NCBI GenBank assembly: GCA_044227665.1
Contig: JBGAWK010000021.1
Location: 1 to 37,131 of the forward strand
Length of the DNA: 37,131 nt
Reading direction: 5' to 3'
Source: JBGAWK01 sp044227665
GTDB lineage: Bacteria; Bacteroidota; Bacteroidia; Chitinophagales; JADIYW01
The notes below the pieces were generated by a model, which was not told where the DNA came from, made no database searches, and saw only the letters and a list, made by a program, of their open reading frames with translations. Below are positions 8,655 to 16,794 of this stretch, one piece after another (within the stretch, counting starts at the first letter, position 1; each line of letters begins with the position of its first letter). The translations under genes and the position numbers were made by a program.

Positions 8655-8688
8655 GCTCAAACAAAATTTTAATATAAATATTTAAGTC

Positions 8689-10350
8689 ATGAAAAAAATT
8701 AAAGTCCTCATGACATTAGCTATGCTATGTTCAATAGTAGCATATTTTAATGCATGTAAACAGAAAAAAGAAGAAAAAAAATCCTCCATGCAGATGGCTG
8801 CATCTGGTGCTTTGAGTGCCGATGAAATGACAAGAGCCTCAGAAATTTATTTCGATAAATGTGCAGGCTGTCACGGCTCACAAAGAAAAGGAGCCACAGG
8901 GCCCTCCCTACTCCCTGATGGCGACGAGAAATATCCAGCTACCAAAGCCTTGGGCGAAGCGGGATTACGTGCCTTTATAGAAAATGGTACTCCAGGGGGT
9001 ATGCCAGAATGGAAAGGAATACTTTCTAAGGAAGATATAGACTTGATGATAAAATTCTTGCAAGAGCCTCCACCACCAGTACCACCTTTTGAGATGGCAG
9101 ACATCAAAGCTACATGGAAAGTGATAGTTCCTGTTGCAGACCGCCCAACAAAACCTATGCATAACAGAAATATCAACAACTACTTTGGTGTAATAATGCG
9201 TGACGCTGGAAAAGTTGCGGTTATAGATGGAGATACTAAAGAAAAATTGGCAGTATTGAAAACAGGATTTGCCGTACACATCTTACGTACATCTGCATCC
9301 GGAAGATATATATATTCTATAGGTAGGGATGGAAGAATTACCATGATAGACACCTACTACAAAGAACCTAAGATTGTAGCAGAAGTGAGAGCCAGCTTTG
9401 ACGCACGCTCTGTAGAAGTAAGTAAATACAAAGGATCTAAAGGCGACTTTACTGACAAATACCTTATTTGTGGGGGATATAATCCTAGCCACTTTGTTAT
9501 CTTCGATGCACTTACTCTAGAGCCGCTAAGTGTCACTAAAACTTCAGGTAATGCTTGCGATGGCGAGAAAGAATTTATAGAAGAAGCTCGTGTAGCCTCT
9601 ATAGTAGCCTCACACACCGATCCATTATGGGTAGTAAATGTGAAAGAAACAGGCATGGTATGGTTGGTAGATTATACCAATCCCAAGAAGCCTCAATCTA
9701 CACAGATTCCTTCCGCACGCTTCCTGCACGATGGAGGCTGGGATGCTACAGGCAAATACTTCTTGGTGGCTGCCAATGCAAGCAATAAAGTTGTGGTGAT
9801 AGATGTTCCCAACAAAAAATTGGAAGCTATAGTTGAGACCGGCATAAAACCTCACCCTGGTAGAGGTGCCAATATCAAAAACAAATTAGGCAACCTATGG
9901 CTTACTAGCCACTTGGGAGAAAATAAAATTTCCTGTATTAAAACGGATAAAGGTCCCGGACAATGGACAGTAGTGAAAGAACTTAAAGCTCCCGGCAACG
10001 GCGGTGGTGCGTTGTTTGTAAAATCACATCCAAAATCTAATCATATATGGGTGGATAGAACTCTAAATCCAGACTCTACCTTACATTCCGCAGTAGATGT
10101 TTTCGATGTACAAACTTTAGAATATGTAAAAACGATAAAAATGCCTGAAGGCGTAAACGGCAGAATGGTACACATGGAATACAACCAGAACGGTGATGAA
10201 TTATGGATATCCGTATTTATGGGAAAAGCTAGTGCTATACTCATATACGATGACAAGACCCTGACTTTAAAACAGAAAATTCAGGGCGATTGGGTAGAAA
10301 ATCCTACAGGTAAATTCAATGTGTATAATACTACACACGATATATATTGA
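8689..10350 (+). CDS. nirS: Cytochrome cd1 nitrite reductase, lipoprotein form
   Basis: A 553-residue enzyme reducing nitrite to NO. An N-terminal cytochrome c domain has Cys58-Ala-Gly-Cys61-His62. It is followed by an eight-bladed propeller binding haem d1. His197 is the probable axial d1 ligand. The two active-site histidines are conserved: His347 in FLHDGGWD and His389 in KPHPGRGAN. The leader ends YFNAC (Cys23), so the enzyme appears lipid-anchored rather than freely periplasmic as in Pseudomonas or Paracoccus. It follows norC, norB and a cytochrome c in the same run. None of the haem d1 synthesis genes is in the window. Confidence 0.95.
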   Translation: MKKIKVLMTLAMLCSIVAYFNACKQKKEEKKSSMQMAASGALSADEMTRASEIYFDKCAGCHGSQRKGATGPSLLPDGDEKYPATKALGEAGLRAFIENGTPGGMPEWKGILSKEDIDLMIKFLQEPPPPVPPFEMADIKATWKVIVPVADRPTKPMHNRNINNYFGVIMRDAGKVAVIDGDTKEKLAVLKTGFAVHILRTSASGRYIYSIGRDGRITMIDTYYKEPKIVAEVRASFDARSVEVSKYKGSKGDFTDKYLICGGYNPSHFVIFDALTLEPLSVTKTSGNACDGEKEFIEEARVASIVASHTDPLWVVNVKETGMVWLVDYTNPKKPQSTQIPSARFLHDGGWDATGKYFLVAANASNKVVVIDVPNKKLEAIVETGIKPHPGRGANIKNKLGNLWLTSHLGENKISCIKTDKGPGQWTVVKELKAPGNGGGALFVKSHPKSNHIWVDRTLNPDSTLHSAVDVFDVQTLEYVKTIKMPEGVNGRMVHMEYNQNGDELWISVFMGKASAILIYDDKTLTLKQKIQGDWVENPTGKFNVYNTTHDIY

Positions 10351-10367
10351 TAGTTTTTTTGTGGTCA

Positions 10368-10398
10368 TTGTGGGGCGGCATTTCATGCCGCCCCACAA
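10368..10398. repeat. GC-rich hairpin between nirS and the T9SS gene
   Basis: A perfect 13-base stem beginning TTGTGGGGCGGCA closes a TTTCA loop. It is followed by CTATTTAAAG, not by a T tract, so it is not a canonical intrinsic terminator. The base of the stem and the flank after it match the hairpin at 1-25. It may stabilise the upstream nirS mRNA or lower transcription into the next block. Confidence 0.65.
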
Positions 10399-10424
10399 CT
10401 ATTTAAAGTCCTTATTATTATAAA

Positions 10425-11684
10425 ATGAAAAAAAATATTACATTATTCTTTATACTCCTCATCTACATAAATCTTTCCGCAGAAAGCACAGTAGATTCTA
10501 CCGTCATGAAAGCTCAATATACGGATCAAGTATTTTATAGTCTCGACAATGGCACTATAGCTGCAGTAAATAATGAGAATTGGCATATTGCATTCTCTAC
10601 TGCCGGCACAGGAGCTGCGGGCAGCGCCATACTATTGAATGAAGCTACTGCAATCCTATATGCCTGTCCTTTTGACACATCAGGATGGACATCATTTGAC
10701 ACTACCCATTATAAAACATGGAATAGATACCTCAACTCAGATACGACATGGACTAATGGTGCCTTCAATACATATAGAGGGGCAGCAGGCACTTTCGATA
10801 TGGGATGGGGCATACTCAACCCCTCCAATAACTTTTGGACTTTTGGAGACTCTCTATATCTTATTCAACTTAATAATACTTTCAAAAAATTATGGATAGT
10901 AAGCCTAAAATCAGGCGTATGGGAATTCCGATATGCCAATCTTGATGGCAGTGACCTACATACGGTAACTTTTGCGAAGACCACCTATCCTCAAAGAAAC
11001 TTCATTTATTATTCCCTTACCGACCATATACTCATAGATAGAGAGCCTGCAAACAATAGTTGGGATATTACCTTCCATAAACATACCGATTATGTAAATC
11101 CTCCCGGCACCTACGTATCTGTAAGTAGTGTTTTTTCTAATAAAAAAATATGGTCAGCGAAAAGTAATGAACCAGATTCTACTTCAGCAATGATGAGCAC
11201 TCATCCACAGACGGCTTTCACCCAAAATATCAGCAATATAGGTAGAGAATGGAAAAGATTTAGTTCTGCAACAGGTTGGGTAGTATATGACTCTATAGCT
11301 TACTTTATATATAACTATGATAGTACTTCATTTTACAGAATAGTATTTACAGGTTTTGGTGGTCAAAGCAATGGTATAACCTCCTTTTACAAAGAAAAAA
11401 TCATCACCAATAGTATAAAGATTCAGGAGGTAAAAATTTCTTCTGCCATCTACCCCAATCCATCACATAATTATCTCAACTTATTGATAGATATGCCAGA
11501 AAGCAGCAGCACCAAATACTACATTTCCGATATGAGCGGGCAGCAACTGATGGAAGCCACACTATATCTCAATACAGGCATACAGCAGCAGCAAATTAAT
11601 ATCACAAACCTTCCTTTAGGAACTTACATTCTATACCTACCAACAGAATTGGGCATAGTGCACCATACTTTTATCAAGCAATAA
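10425..11684 (+). CDS. Secreted HmuY-like protein with T9SS sorting domain
   Basis: A 419-residue protein with a signal peptide (about 1-20, cleavage after SAE), two HmuY-like modules and a type IX secretion type A sorting domain. The modules show the recurrent W-D/H-I-x-F strand (NWHIAFS near 52, SWDITFH near 212) and an F-Y-R-I-V-F strand near 303. The sorting domain starts YPNPSHN at 343 and ends in a typical short Lys-containing tail. It is therefore predicted to be exported to the cell surface. HmuY proteins bind haem in Porphyromonas, and similarity here is at the level of strand pattern only. The TonB receptor gene begins 1 base after the stop. Confidence 0.65.
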   Translation: MKKNITLFFILLIYINLSAESTVDSTVMKAQYTDQVFYSLDNGTIAAVNNENWHIAFSTAGTGAAGSAILLNEATAILYACPFDTSGWTSFDTTHYKTWNRYLNSDTTWTNGAFNTYRGAAGTFDMGWGILNPSNNFWTFGDSLYLIQLNNTFKKLWIVSLKSGVWEFRYANLDGSDLHTVTFAKTTYPQRNFIYYSLTDHILIDREPANNSWDITFHKHTDYVNPPGTYVSVSSVFSNKKIWSAKSNEPDSTSAMMSTHPQTAFTQNISNIGREWKRFSSATGWVVYDSIAYFIYNYDSTSFYRIVFTGFGGQSNGITSFYKEKIITNSIKIQEVKISSAIYPNPSHNYLNLLIDMPESSSTKYYISDMSGQQLMEATLYLNTGIQQQQINITNLPLGTYILYLPTELGIVHHTFIKQ

Positions 11685-11685
11685 T

Positions 11686-13902
11686 ATGCTTCGTAAATCT
11701 TTGACATATATAATTATCCTATTGTGGGCAACAAATACCTTTGCAGAATCCTATATTGTCAAAGATTCGGTCACAAATGAAGTTTTGCCTTTTGCAGAAA
11801 TACAAATAACCTATCTCAAGTCCCCACATGACACCGTGGAGACATACACTACTACCAATAACGAAGGTGTTTTCAATATCCTTGACATTATACCACTTAA
11901 AATTAAAATATCCTATTTGGGATATGAAAGCATAACACTCTATGATTTACCGACAAATAAAAGTATAATATATTTAAAATCATACACTTACACACTAGAC
12001 GAAGTAATTGTTACAGGCACATTTTTACCCATAGAATTGAAAGAATCTGTCTTTGACGTAAAACGTATAGATGGCAAAACTATAGATAGTAAAGCTATAG
12101 TACATATAGGAGAGGCACTGAATAGAGAGCTGTCATTCAGAACAAACAACGGCCACGTAAATGAGACAGCAATAATGATGAACGGACTTTCTGGCAATCA
12201 TATAAAGCTACTTATTGACGGCGTCCCCGTAGAAGGTCGCCTTAATGGCAACATAGATTTGTCTCAAATTCTCACTTCAAATATAGATCGTATCGAAGTT
12301 ATTGACGGACCATCATCTGTAACTTATGGCACAAATGCCTTGGGAGGCACAATAAATATAATTACAAAAAAATATCAAATACAGAAATGGACGGCATACA
12401 TAAAAGCCTATTATGAAAGTATAGGTCAATATAATGTGGATGGCACCGTAGGTTTTAGATGGAAGAAAAACCAATGCAAGGTAAGCATAGGAAAACACTA
12501 TTTCGATGGATATTCCAGCCCCGACACTTCCCGATTCAAGACATGGAAACCTAGAGAACAGAGTTTTGGCACGCTCATGTACACGCGCGCTATACACCTT
12601 TTACAATTATCCTTTATTAATGATATTTTCTACGAGAAAATGACCTCTCGGGGCAATCCCAATCCTCCATATCTTACTACTGCTTTTGACACCTACTACC
12701 AGACTAGCCGATATACCGGCAAAGTGTTACTTACCGGCAAAGTTTCTCCTACGCATTATATGGATGGCACTATATCTTACTCCTACTTTGGCAGAATACG
12801 TAATATCTATTACAAAGACCTCACCACCCTATCTTATTACCCTACTGATGGCGAAAGCGATCAGGACACCACACGCTATCACGCCCTACTTGCAAGAGGA
12901 ATTTTTACGCAAAAGAAAGATAGCAGCAACATAAGTTATCAAATTGGAGGAGAAATAAAGTCAGATTTCATATCAGCACAGCGCATATTCAACAATAGAC
13001 AATCTTTGTATGACATATCCCTGCTTGCCAGTGCCGATTACAGACCTATACACTATATCACATTAAAACCCGCATTGCGCATATCTTATAATTCAGCATA
13101 TCAATTTTCGATGACACCATCCTTACATATCCTTATGAAGCCTTCAAAGGATGTAGATATAAAATTCAGCTATGCCAGAGGATTTCGTGCGCCCGAGCTT
13201 AAAGAACTATACTTAGAATTTCACTATAATTCTACTATAAATCTATACGGAAATACAGCCCTAAAACCTGAATATTCCCATCATTTACAGTGTAATATAG
13301 ATATAGATAAGTCTTGGCGCAAACACATCTTAAATGTAAGCTACAAATTGTACTATGCTAATATAAAGAACAGAATAGCTCTACAGCAAATTTCACCAAT
13401 TGATTGGAAATATTTTAATAGCGACAATTATACCGTATATGGTCTCAATATTATGTACAATTACCGCTACGATTTTATAAAAGCACAAATAGCTTATAAT
13501 TGTAATGCTACAAGAAACGCCACCTTCGATGATTATATAGCCCATAATAAGGCTTTCTATAATCATACATTTACTACAGAGACCCGTATTACTTATGCTA
13601 AGTGGAAGACATCCTTGGATATTGATTACAAATACAATGGCAAAGTAAAAAGCTATTATATTACAGACAATCAGGCTCTAATCAATAGCAGTATAGGAGC
13701 ATACCATATTTTGGACATCAGTATGAATATTTATTTTTTAAATGACAAATTACAAGGAATCCTTGGCGTAAAAAATCTCACCCATTCCCGACAAGTAAAT
13801 TTCGTCGGCGATATCTACGGAGTTTCTAATCAGAGTGATGCTACTACACTGAATGTACAGTGGGGAAGAAGCTTTTTTACATCTTTAATCTTTAGAATAT
13901 AG
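11686..13902 (+). CDS. TonB-dependent outer-membrane receptor (haem-receptor-like)
   Basis: A 738-residue receptor. It has a signal peptide (1-20), a CarboxypepD-regulatory-like domain (about 24-98), a plug domain (about 125-232, with LIDGVPVEG and GTNALGGTINI), and a C-terminal barrel ending in an aromatic strand (SLIFRI). Phe500-Arg-Ala-Pro503 and, 18 residues on, GNTALKPE (522-529) resemble the FRAP and NPxL boxes of haem receptors such as HmuR. Boxes of this kind are not exclusive to haem. It is flanked almost without gaps by HmuY-like genes, so an uptake system for haem or another tetrapyrrole is likely. A copper receptor of the NosA type is the main alternative. Confidence 0.85.
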   Translation: MLRKSLTYIIILLWATNTFAESYIVKDSVTNEVLPFAEIQITYLKSPHDTVETYTTTNNEGVFNILDIIPLKIKISYLGYESITLYDLPTNKSIIYLKSYTYTLDEVIVTGTFLPIELKESVFDVKRIDGKTIDSKAIVHIGEALNRELSFRTNNGHVNETAIMMNGLSGNHIKLLIDGVPVEGRLNGNIDLSQILTSNIDRIEVIDGPSSVTYGTNALGGTINIITKKYQIQKWTAYIKAYYESIGQYNVDGTVGFRWKKNQCKVSIGKHYFDGYSSPDTSRFKTWKPREQSFGTLMYTRAIHLLQLSFINDIFYEKMTSRGNPNPPYLTTAFDTYYQTSRYTGKVLLTGKVSPTHYMDGTISYSYFGRIRNIYYKDLTTLSYYPTDGESDQDTTRYHALLARGIFTQKKDSSNISYQIGGEIKSDFISAQRIFNNRQSLYDISLLASADYRPIHYITLKPALRISYNSAYQFSMTPSLHILMKPSKDVDIKFSYARGFRAPELKELYLEFHYNSTINLYGNTALKPEYSHHLQCNIDIDKSWRKHILNVSYKLYYANIKNRIALQQISPIDWKYFNSDNYTVYGLNIMYNYRYDFIKAQIAYNCNATRNATFDDYIAHNKAFYNHTFTTETRITYAKWKTSLDIDYKYNGKVKSYYITDNQALINSSIGAYHILDISMNIYFLNDKLQGILGVKNLTHSRQVNFVGDIYGVSNQSDATTLNVQWGRSFFTSLIFRI

Positions 13903-13905
13903 AGG

Positions 13906-14871
13906 ATGAAAAGCATTAAATATATTGTCGGAATATTATTATGTTGGAGCTGTCTTCGTGAAGAGCACCCCCTACCCTCTCCTATACCGGGCAACATAGA
14001 AACAGTAACTATAGAAATAGGCTTTCCCTACTTATATCAGGTATATTACGATTGTAAGACAAATACTATCATTCAGTCAAATACAAAATTTGATTGGGAT
14101 ATAGCGTTTGAGAGTTCTCCTGAAGGCTTCCATATCTTACTTAATAATGCATTGGGCATGTTGGCAGTGAACTTAGGTGACAAGCCCCTAAGCCACATCC
14201 CCGAAGTTTCAGATATTTCTTGGTCATGGGATAATCCGAACGGAAATTTAGACAGCACAGCAATCGGTGACTGGCGGGGAAAAAACTCGCTTTTTCTCAT
14301 TAATAGGCAGTACGATGATGAAGGAAAATTTATCGGCTACGAAAAAATGAAGATTTCATTTGTAGATGAAACACAGTATTCCGTTTCATTCTGTCCAAAA
14401 GACAGCGTCAATGCCACTACGCTCATTATCCCAAAAAAATTCGACAAAAATTTTGTTTTTCTAAGCTTCTCCGATGGAGGTAAAATTTTAGACTTAGAGC
14501 CCCCTAAAAATGATTGGGATTTGCTATTCACCAATCATCACCATAAGTTTGACAATTTGCCATTGCCATTCGTACTCACACAAGTTCTGACTAATAAATA
14601 TAGTGGTGTTATCGCAGCCGAAGATAATGAAGGAAAATTTACTTCTATCATGCTTCAAGACACCCTACAATATAGTTTTACCAATGTATGGGATGAAATA
14701 GGTTATGACTGGAAGATTCGCAATAGCAGCGACAATTCTTTCACTATAGATGCCCAAAAAAGCTTCCTTATAAAAGCTACAGATACCAAATATTACAAAA
14801 TTAGATTTATAGACTTCTATAACAACGCAGGGCAAAAAGGGTATCCAAAATTTGAAATACAGCGTTTATGA
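13906..14871 (+). CDS. HmuY-like lipoprotein
   Basis: A 321-residue protein with a short leader and a probable lipid-anchored Cys16 (LLCWSC, a poor lipobox). Two HmuY-like halves are visible from the paired strands FDWDIAF (near 62) and NDWDLLF (near 204), and by the closing strand YYKIRFIDFY near 297, a pattern typical of the family. It is predicted to sit on the outer membrane and hand a haem-like ligand to the TonB receptor 3 bases upstream. The next gene overlaps its stop by 4 bases, a sign of translational coupling. The family call rests on this strand pattern and the context. Confidence 0.65.
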   Translation: MKSIKYIVGILLCWSCLREEHPLPSPIPGNIETVTIEIGFPYLYQVYYDCKTNTIIQSNTKFDWDIAFESSPEGFHILLNNALGMLAVNLGDKPLSHIPEVSDISWSWDNPNGNLDSTAIGDWRGKNSLFLINRQYDDEGKFIGYEKMKISFVDETQYSVSFCPKDSVNATTLIIPKKFDKNFVFLSFSDGGKILDLEPPKNDWDLLFTNHHHKFDNLPLPFVLTQVLTNKYSGVIAAEDNEGKFTSIMLQDTLQYSFTNVWDEIGYDWKIRNSSDNSFTIDAQKSFLIKATDTKYYKIRFIDFYNNAGQKGYPKFEIQRL

Positions 14872-15296
14872 AATACTATTACCATACGATTACAATAGTA
14901 TTTAGCCTATTACTCGTTTCATGTAAGACAGCCCTAAAAGAAATCCCTAATGGAATAGGAAGTATAAAATCCCTTGAACTTGGCACTATTAATGATTCTA
15001 TTGCTATGGAAGGTAAATATCTATTTGACAAAAATTGCATTTCTTGCCACACTATGGAATACCAAAGTAAAGGACCTGACCTCTCAGATATTCTATCTCG
15101 AAGAAAGCCAGAATGGACTATGAATTTTTTGATGAATGCTGAAATCATGCAAAATAAAGAAGCTACGGCACACCTCTTAGACAAAAAATATAAACTAGAG
15201 GATTGCAACGTAAAATTATCTGAAATGGAAGCACGTAAAGTGCTGGAATATCTAAGATTATACCAACTTTGGCTTCATGAATTTAACGTAAAATAA
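14868..15296 (+). CDS. Lipoprotein cytochrome c
   Basis: A 142-residue protein with a signal peptide ending LLLVSC (lipobox Cys19) and one haem-c motif, Cys57-Ile-Ser-Cys60-His61. Methionines at EIMQNKEA or LSEMEA could supply the second ligand. Its ATG overlaps the stop of the HmuY-like lipoprotein (ATGA), so the two are probably co-translated. A small cytochrome at the end of a TonB/HmuY block is unusual. It may carry electrons to NirS or NorC, or donate reducing power during ligand release; neither can be decided from sequence. Confidence 0.8.
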   Translation: MKYYYHTITIVFSLLLVSCKTALKEIPNGIGSIKSLELGTINDSIAMEGKYLFDKNCISCHTMEYQSKGPDLSDILSRRKPEWTMNFLMNAEIMQNKEATAHLLDKKYKLEDCNVKLSEMEARKVLEYLRLYQLWLHEFNVK

Positions 15297-15325
15297 GCGT
15301 ATAATATTTAATTTTAACTTAATTC

Positions 15326-15339
15326 GGATATTTTTATCC
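15326..15339. promoter_or_regulatory. Putative operator, RGAYA-N4-TATCY copy 3
   Basis: The sequence GGATATTTTTATCC is a perfect 5-4-5 inverted repeat. It ends 16 bases before a -7 box at 15356, so it covers the -33 region. Its right flank resembles that of copy 1 at 5795. Confidence 0.45.
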
Positions 15340-15355
15340 TATTTATATTTAATCC

Positions 15356-15363
15356 TAATTTTG
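15356..15363 (+). promoter_or_regulatory. -7 box for the porin-norQ-norD unit
   Basis: TAATTTTG is an exact TAnnTTTG match. It implies a leader of roughly 110 bases before the porin start, long for this window, and that leader contains the small ORF at 15379-15483. Confidence 0.45.
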
Positions 15364-15378
15364 AATATTCTTTATATC

Positions 15379-15483
15379 ATGGAAAGTGTAGATAGTGGTA
15401 GCAAACAACGTATAGCGACATCCTTACACAGTGAGAATAAATACAAGAAATTCAATCATTTAATCATAAATTATTTATCATGA
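15379..15483 (+). CDS. Possible leader ORF overlapping the porin start
   Basis: An open frame of 34 codons begins ATG GAA AGT and ends with a TGA that overlaps the porin ATG (ATGA, 15480-15483). The predicted peptide (MESVDSGSKQRIATS...) is polar, with no membrane segment and no recognised motif. It lies wholly within the leader downstream of the -7 box at 15356. The 4-base overlap is the usual geometry of translational coupling, so it may set porin translation, but chance cannot be excluded at this length. Confidence 0.25.
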   Translation: MESVDSGSKQRIATSLHSENKYKKFNHLIINYLS

Positions 15484-16793
15484 AAAAAGCTATATCAGTA
15501 AGCATGGTCATGTTGTTCATGCATCTTACATTTGCACAATTTTCTTTCAATGGCCAGCTAATCCAAAGGGCAGAATTTAGAAATGGATACAATAAAATTA
15601 TTACAAAAACCCAAGACCCCGCAGCATTCATAGCGCAAAGACTACGTCTCGAAGGTGGATATAATTTTGACAAAATCCAGCTCTATATATCCTTACAAGA
15701 TATCCGTACATGGGGAAGTGCCCCACAAATTAAGACAGTAGATGGTTATTTCTCCCTGTATGAAGGTTACGCACAATTCCAAATAGACAGTTCTTGGTCT
15801 GTAAAACTGGGGAGGCAAGAACTCAACTATGACAACGCACGATTTCTTGGCAACTTAGACTGGGCATTACAAGGTCGAAGCCATGATTTTGCCTTAGTAA
15901 AATTTGAGAAGAAAAAACACAAACTGCATTTTGGTGGCGGCTTCAACCAAGATGGGCAAGCACTAAGTGGCAATTTTTTCGCAACACAAAATCAATATAA
16001 GACGGCACAATTTATGCGCTACGAGTATAAAGCCAAAGATTTTGCCGTAGCCACACTTTTCTGGAATAATGGCAAGCAATATGCCTCTTTTGATTCCGTA
16101 GGAAATATTAAAGACAAAAAAGTAAGATACACACAAACTTTTGGCATATCTAACCTCTCCTACAAAAAGAAAAATACAACCTTATCCGGATTCTTCTATT
16201 ACCAAAGTGGTAAAGACGTAAAAGGCAATGCAATGAGAGGCTACGACGCCAGCATACAAATATCTCAGAATATCCCATTCAGCGATTCAATAAAAAACAG
16301 TTTACAGCTTACTACAGGTGCTGAAATATTGAGTGGCACTCCCACCAATAATGCTGAGGCTATAAATAAATCTTTCAGTCCTATGTATGGCACCAATCAT
16401 GCCCATAATGGCTTTATGGACATGTATTATGTAGGAGGAAGACATGAAAATTCCGTAGGCCTCCACGATATATATTTTCTAATGAAATATACCATTAATA
16501 AGAAAGCCTTTATATCTTTAAACACACATGCATTTTTGGCTTATGCAGATATATATAACAAACAAACGACACAAACAATGAAAAAGAACTTAGGGCAAGA
16601 ATTAGATTTTACCGCAGGATATACTTTCAATAAATCTTTCTCTATGCAGTTGGGCTACAGCCAATATTTCAACACCCCATCTCTGGACTACCTTCACAGC
16701 GTCAGCAACGCAAAATCCTGCCAAAACTGGGCTTATCTCATGCTTATTGTACGTCCAAACAATCCTAAAAAATACATAGGCTTACTACACTAA
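15480..16793 (+). CDS. Alginate-export-type outer-membrane porin
   Basis: A 437-residue protein with a signal peptide (1-19, MKKAISVSMV then LTFAQ). The rest consists of alternating beta strands matching the alginate export/porin family, including the recognisable KLGRQELNYDNARFLG segment near 109. It should form a monomeric outer-membrane beta barrel. It is 1 base upstream of norQ, so it is part of the NO-reductase accessory operon. That position suggests passage of nitrite, nitrate or another small anion rather than alginate. The substrate is inferred from context only. Confidence 0.75.
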   Translation: MKKAISVSMVMLFMHLTFAQFSFNGQLIQRAEFRNGYNKIITKTQDPAAFIAQRLRLEGGYNFDKIQLYISLQDIRTWGSAPQIKTVDGYFSLYEGYAQFQIDSSWSVKLGRQELNYDNARFLGNLDWALQGRSHDFALVKFEKKKHKLHFGGGFNQDGQALSGNFFATQNQYKTAQFMRYEYKAKDFAVATLFWNNGKQYASFDSVGNIKDKKVRYTQTFGISNLSYKKKNTTLSGFFYYQSGKDVKGNAMRGYDASIQISQNIPFSDSIKNSLQLTTGAEILSGTPTNNAEAINKSFSPMYGTNHAHNGFMDMYYVGGRHENSVGLHDIYFLMKYTINKKAFISLNTHAFLAYADIYNKQTTQTMKKNLGQELDFTAGYTFNKSFSMQLGYSQYFNTPSLDYLHSVSNAKSCQNWAYLMLIVRPNNPKKYIGLLH

Positions 16794-16794
16794 T

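Noticed and set aside
9357..9656. Antisense frames of 70-105 codons across nirS
   Set aside because: Several overlap each other in different frames opposite a clearly functional nirS, which is expected from codon bias and not evidence of genes.
10368..10398. Intrinsic terminator after nirS
   Set aside because: The stem is strong, but neither strand has a T tract directly after it, so I list it as a repeat hairpin rather than a terminator.
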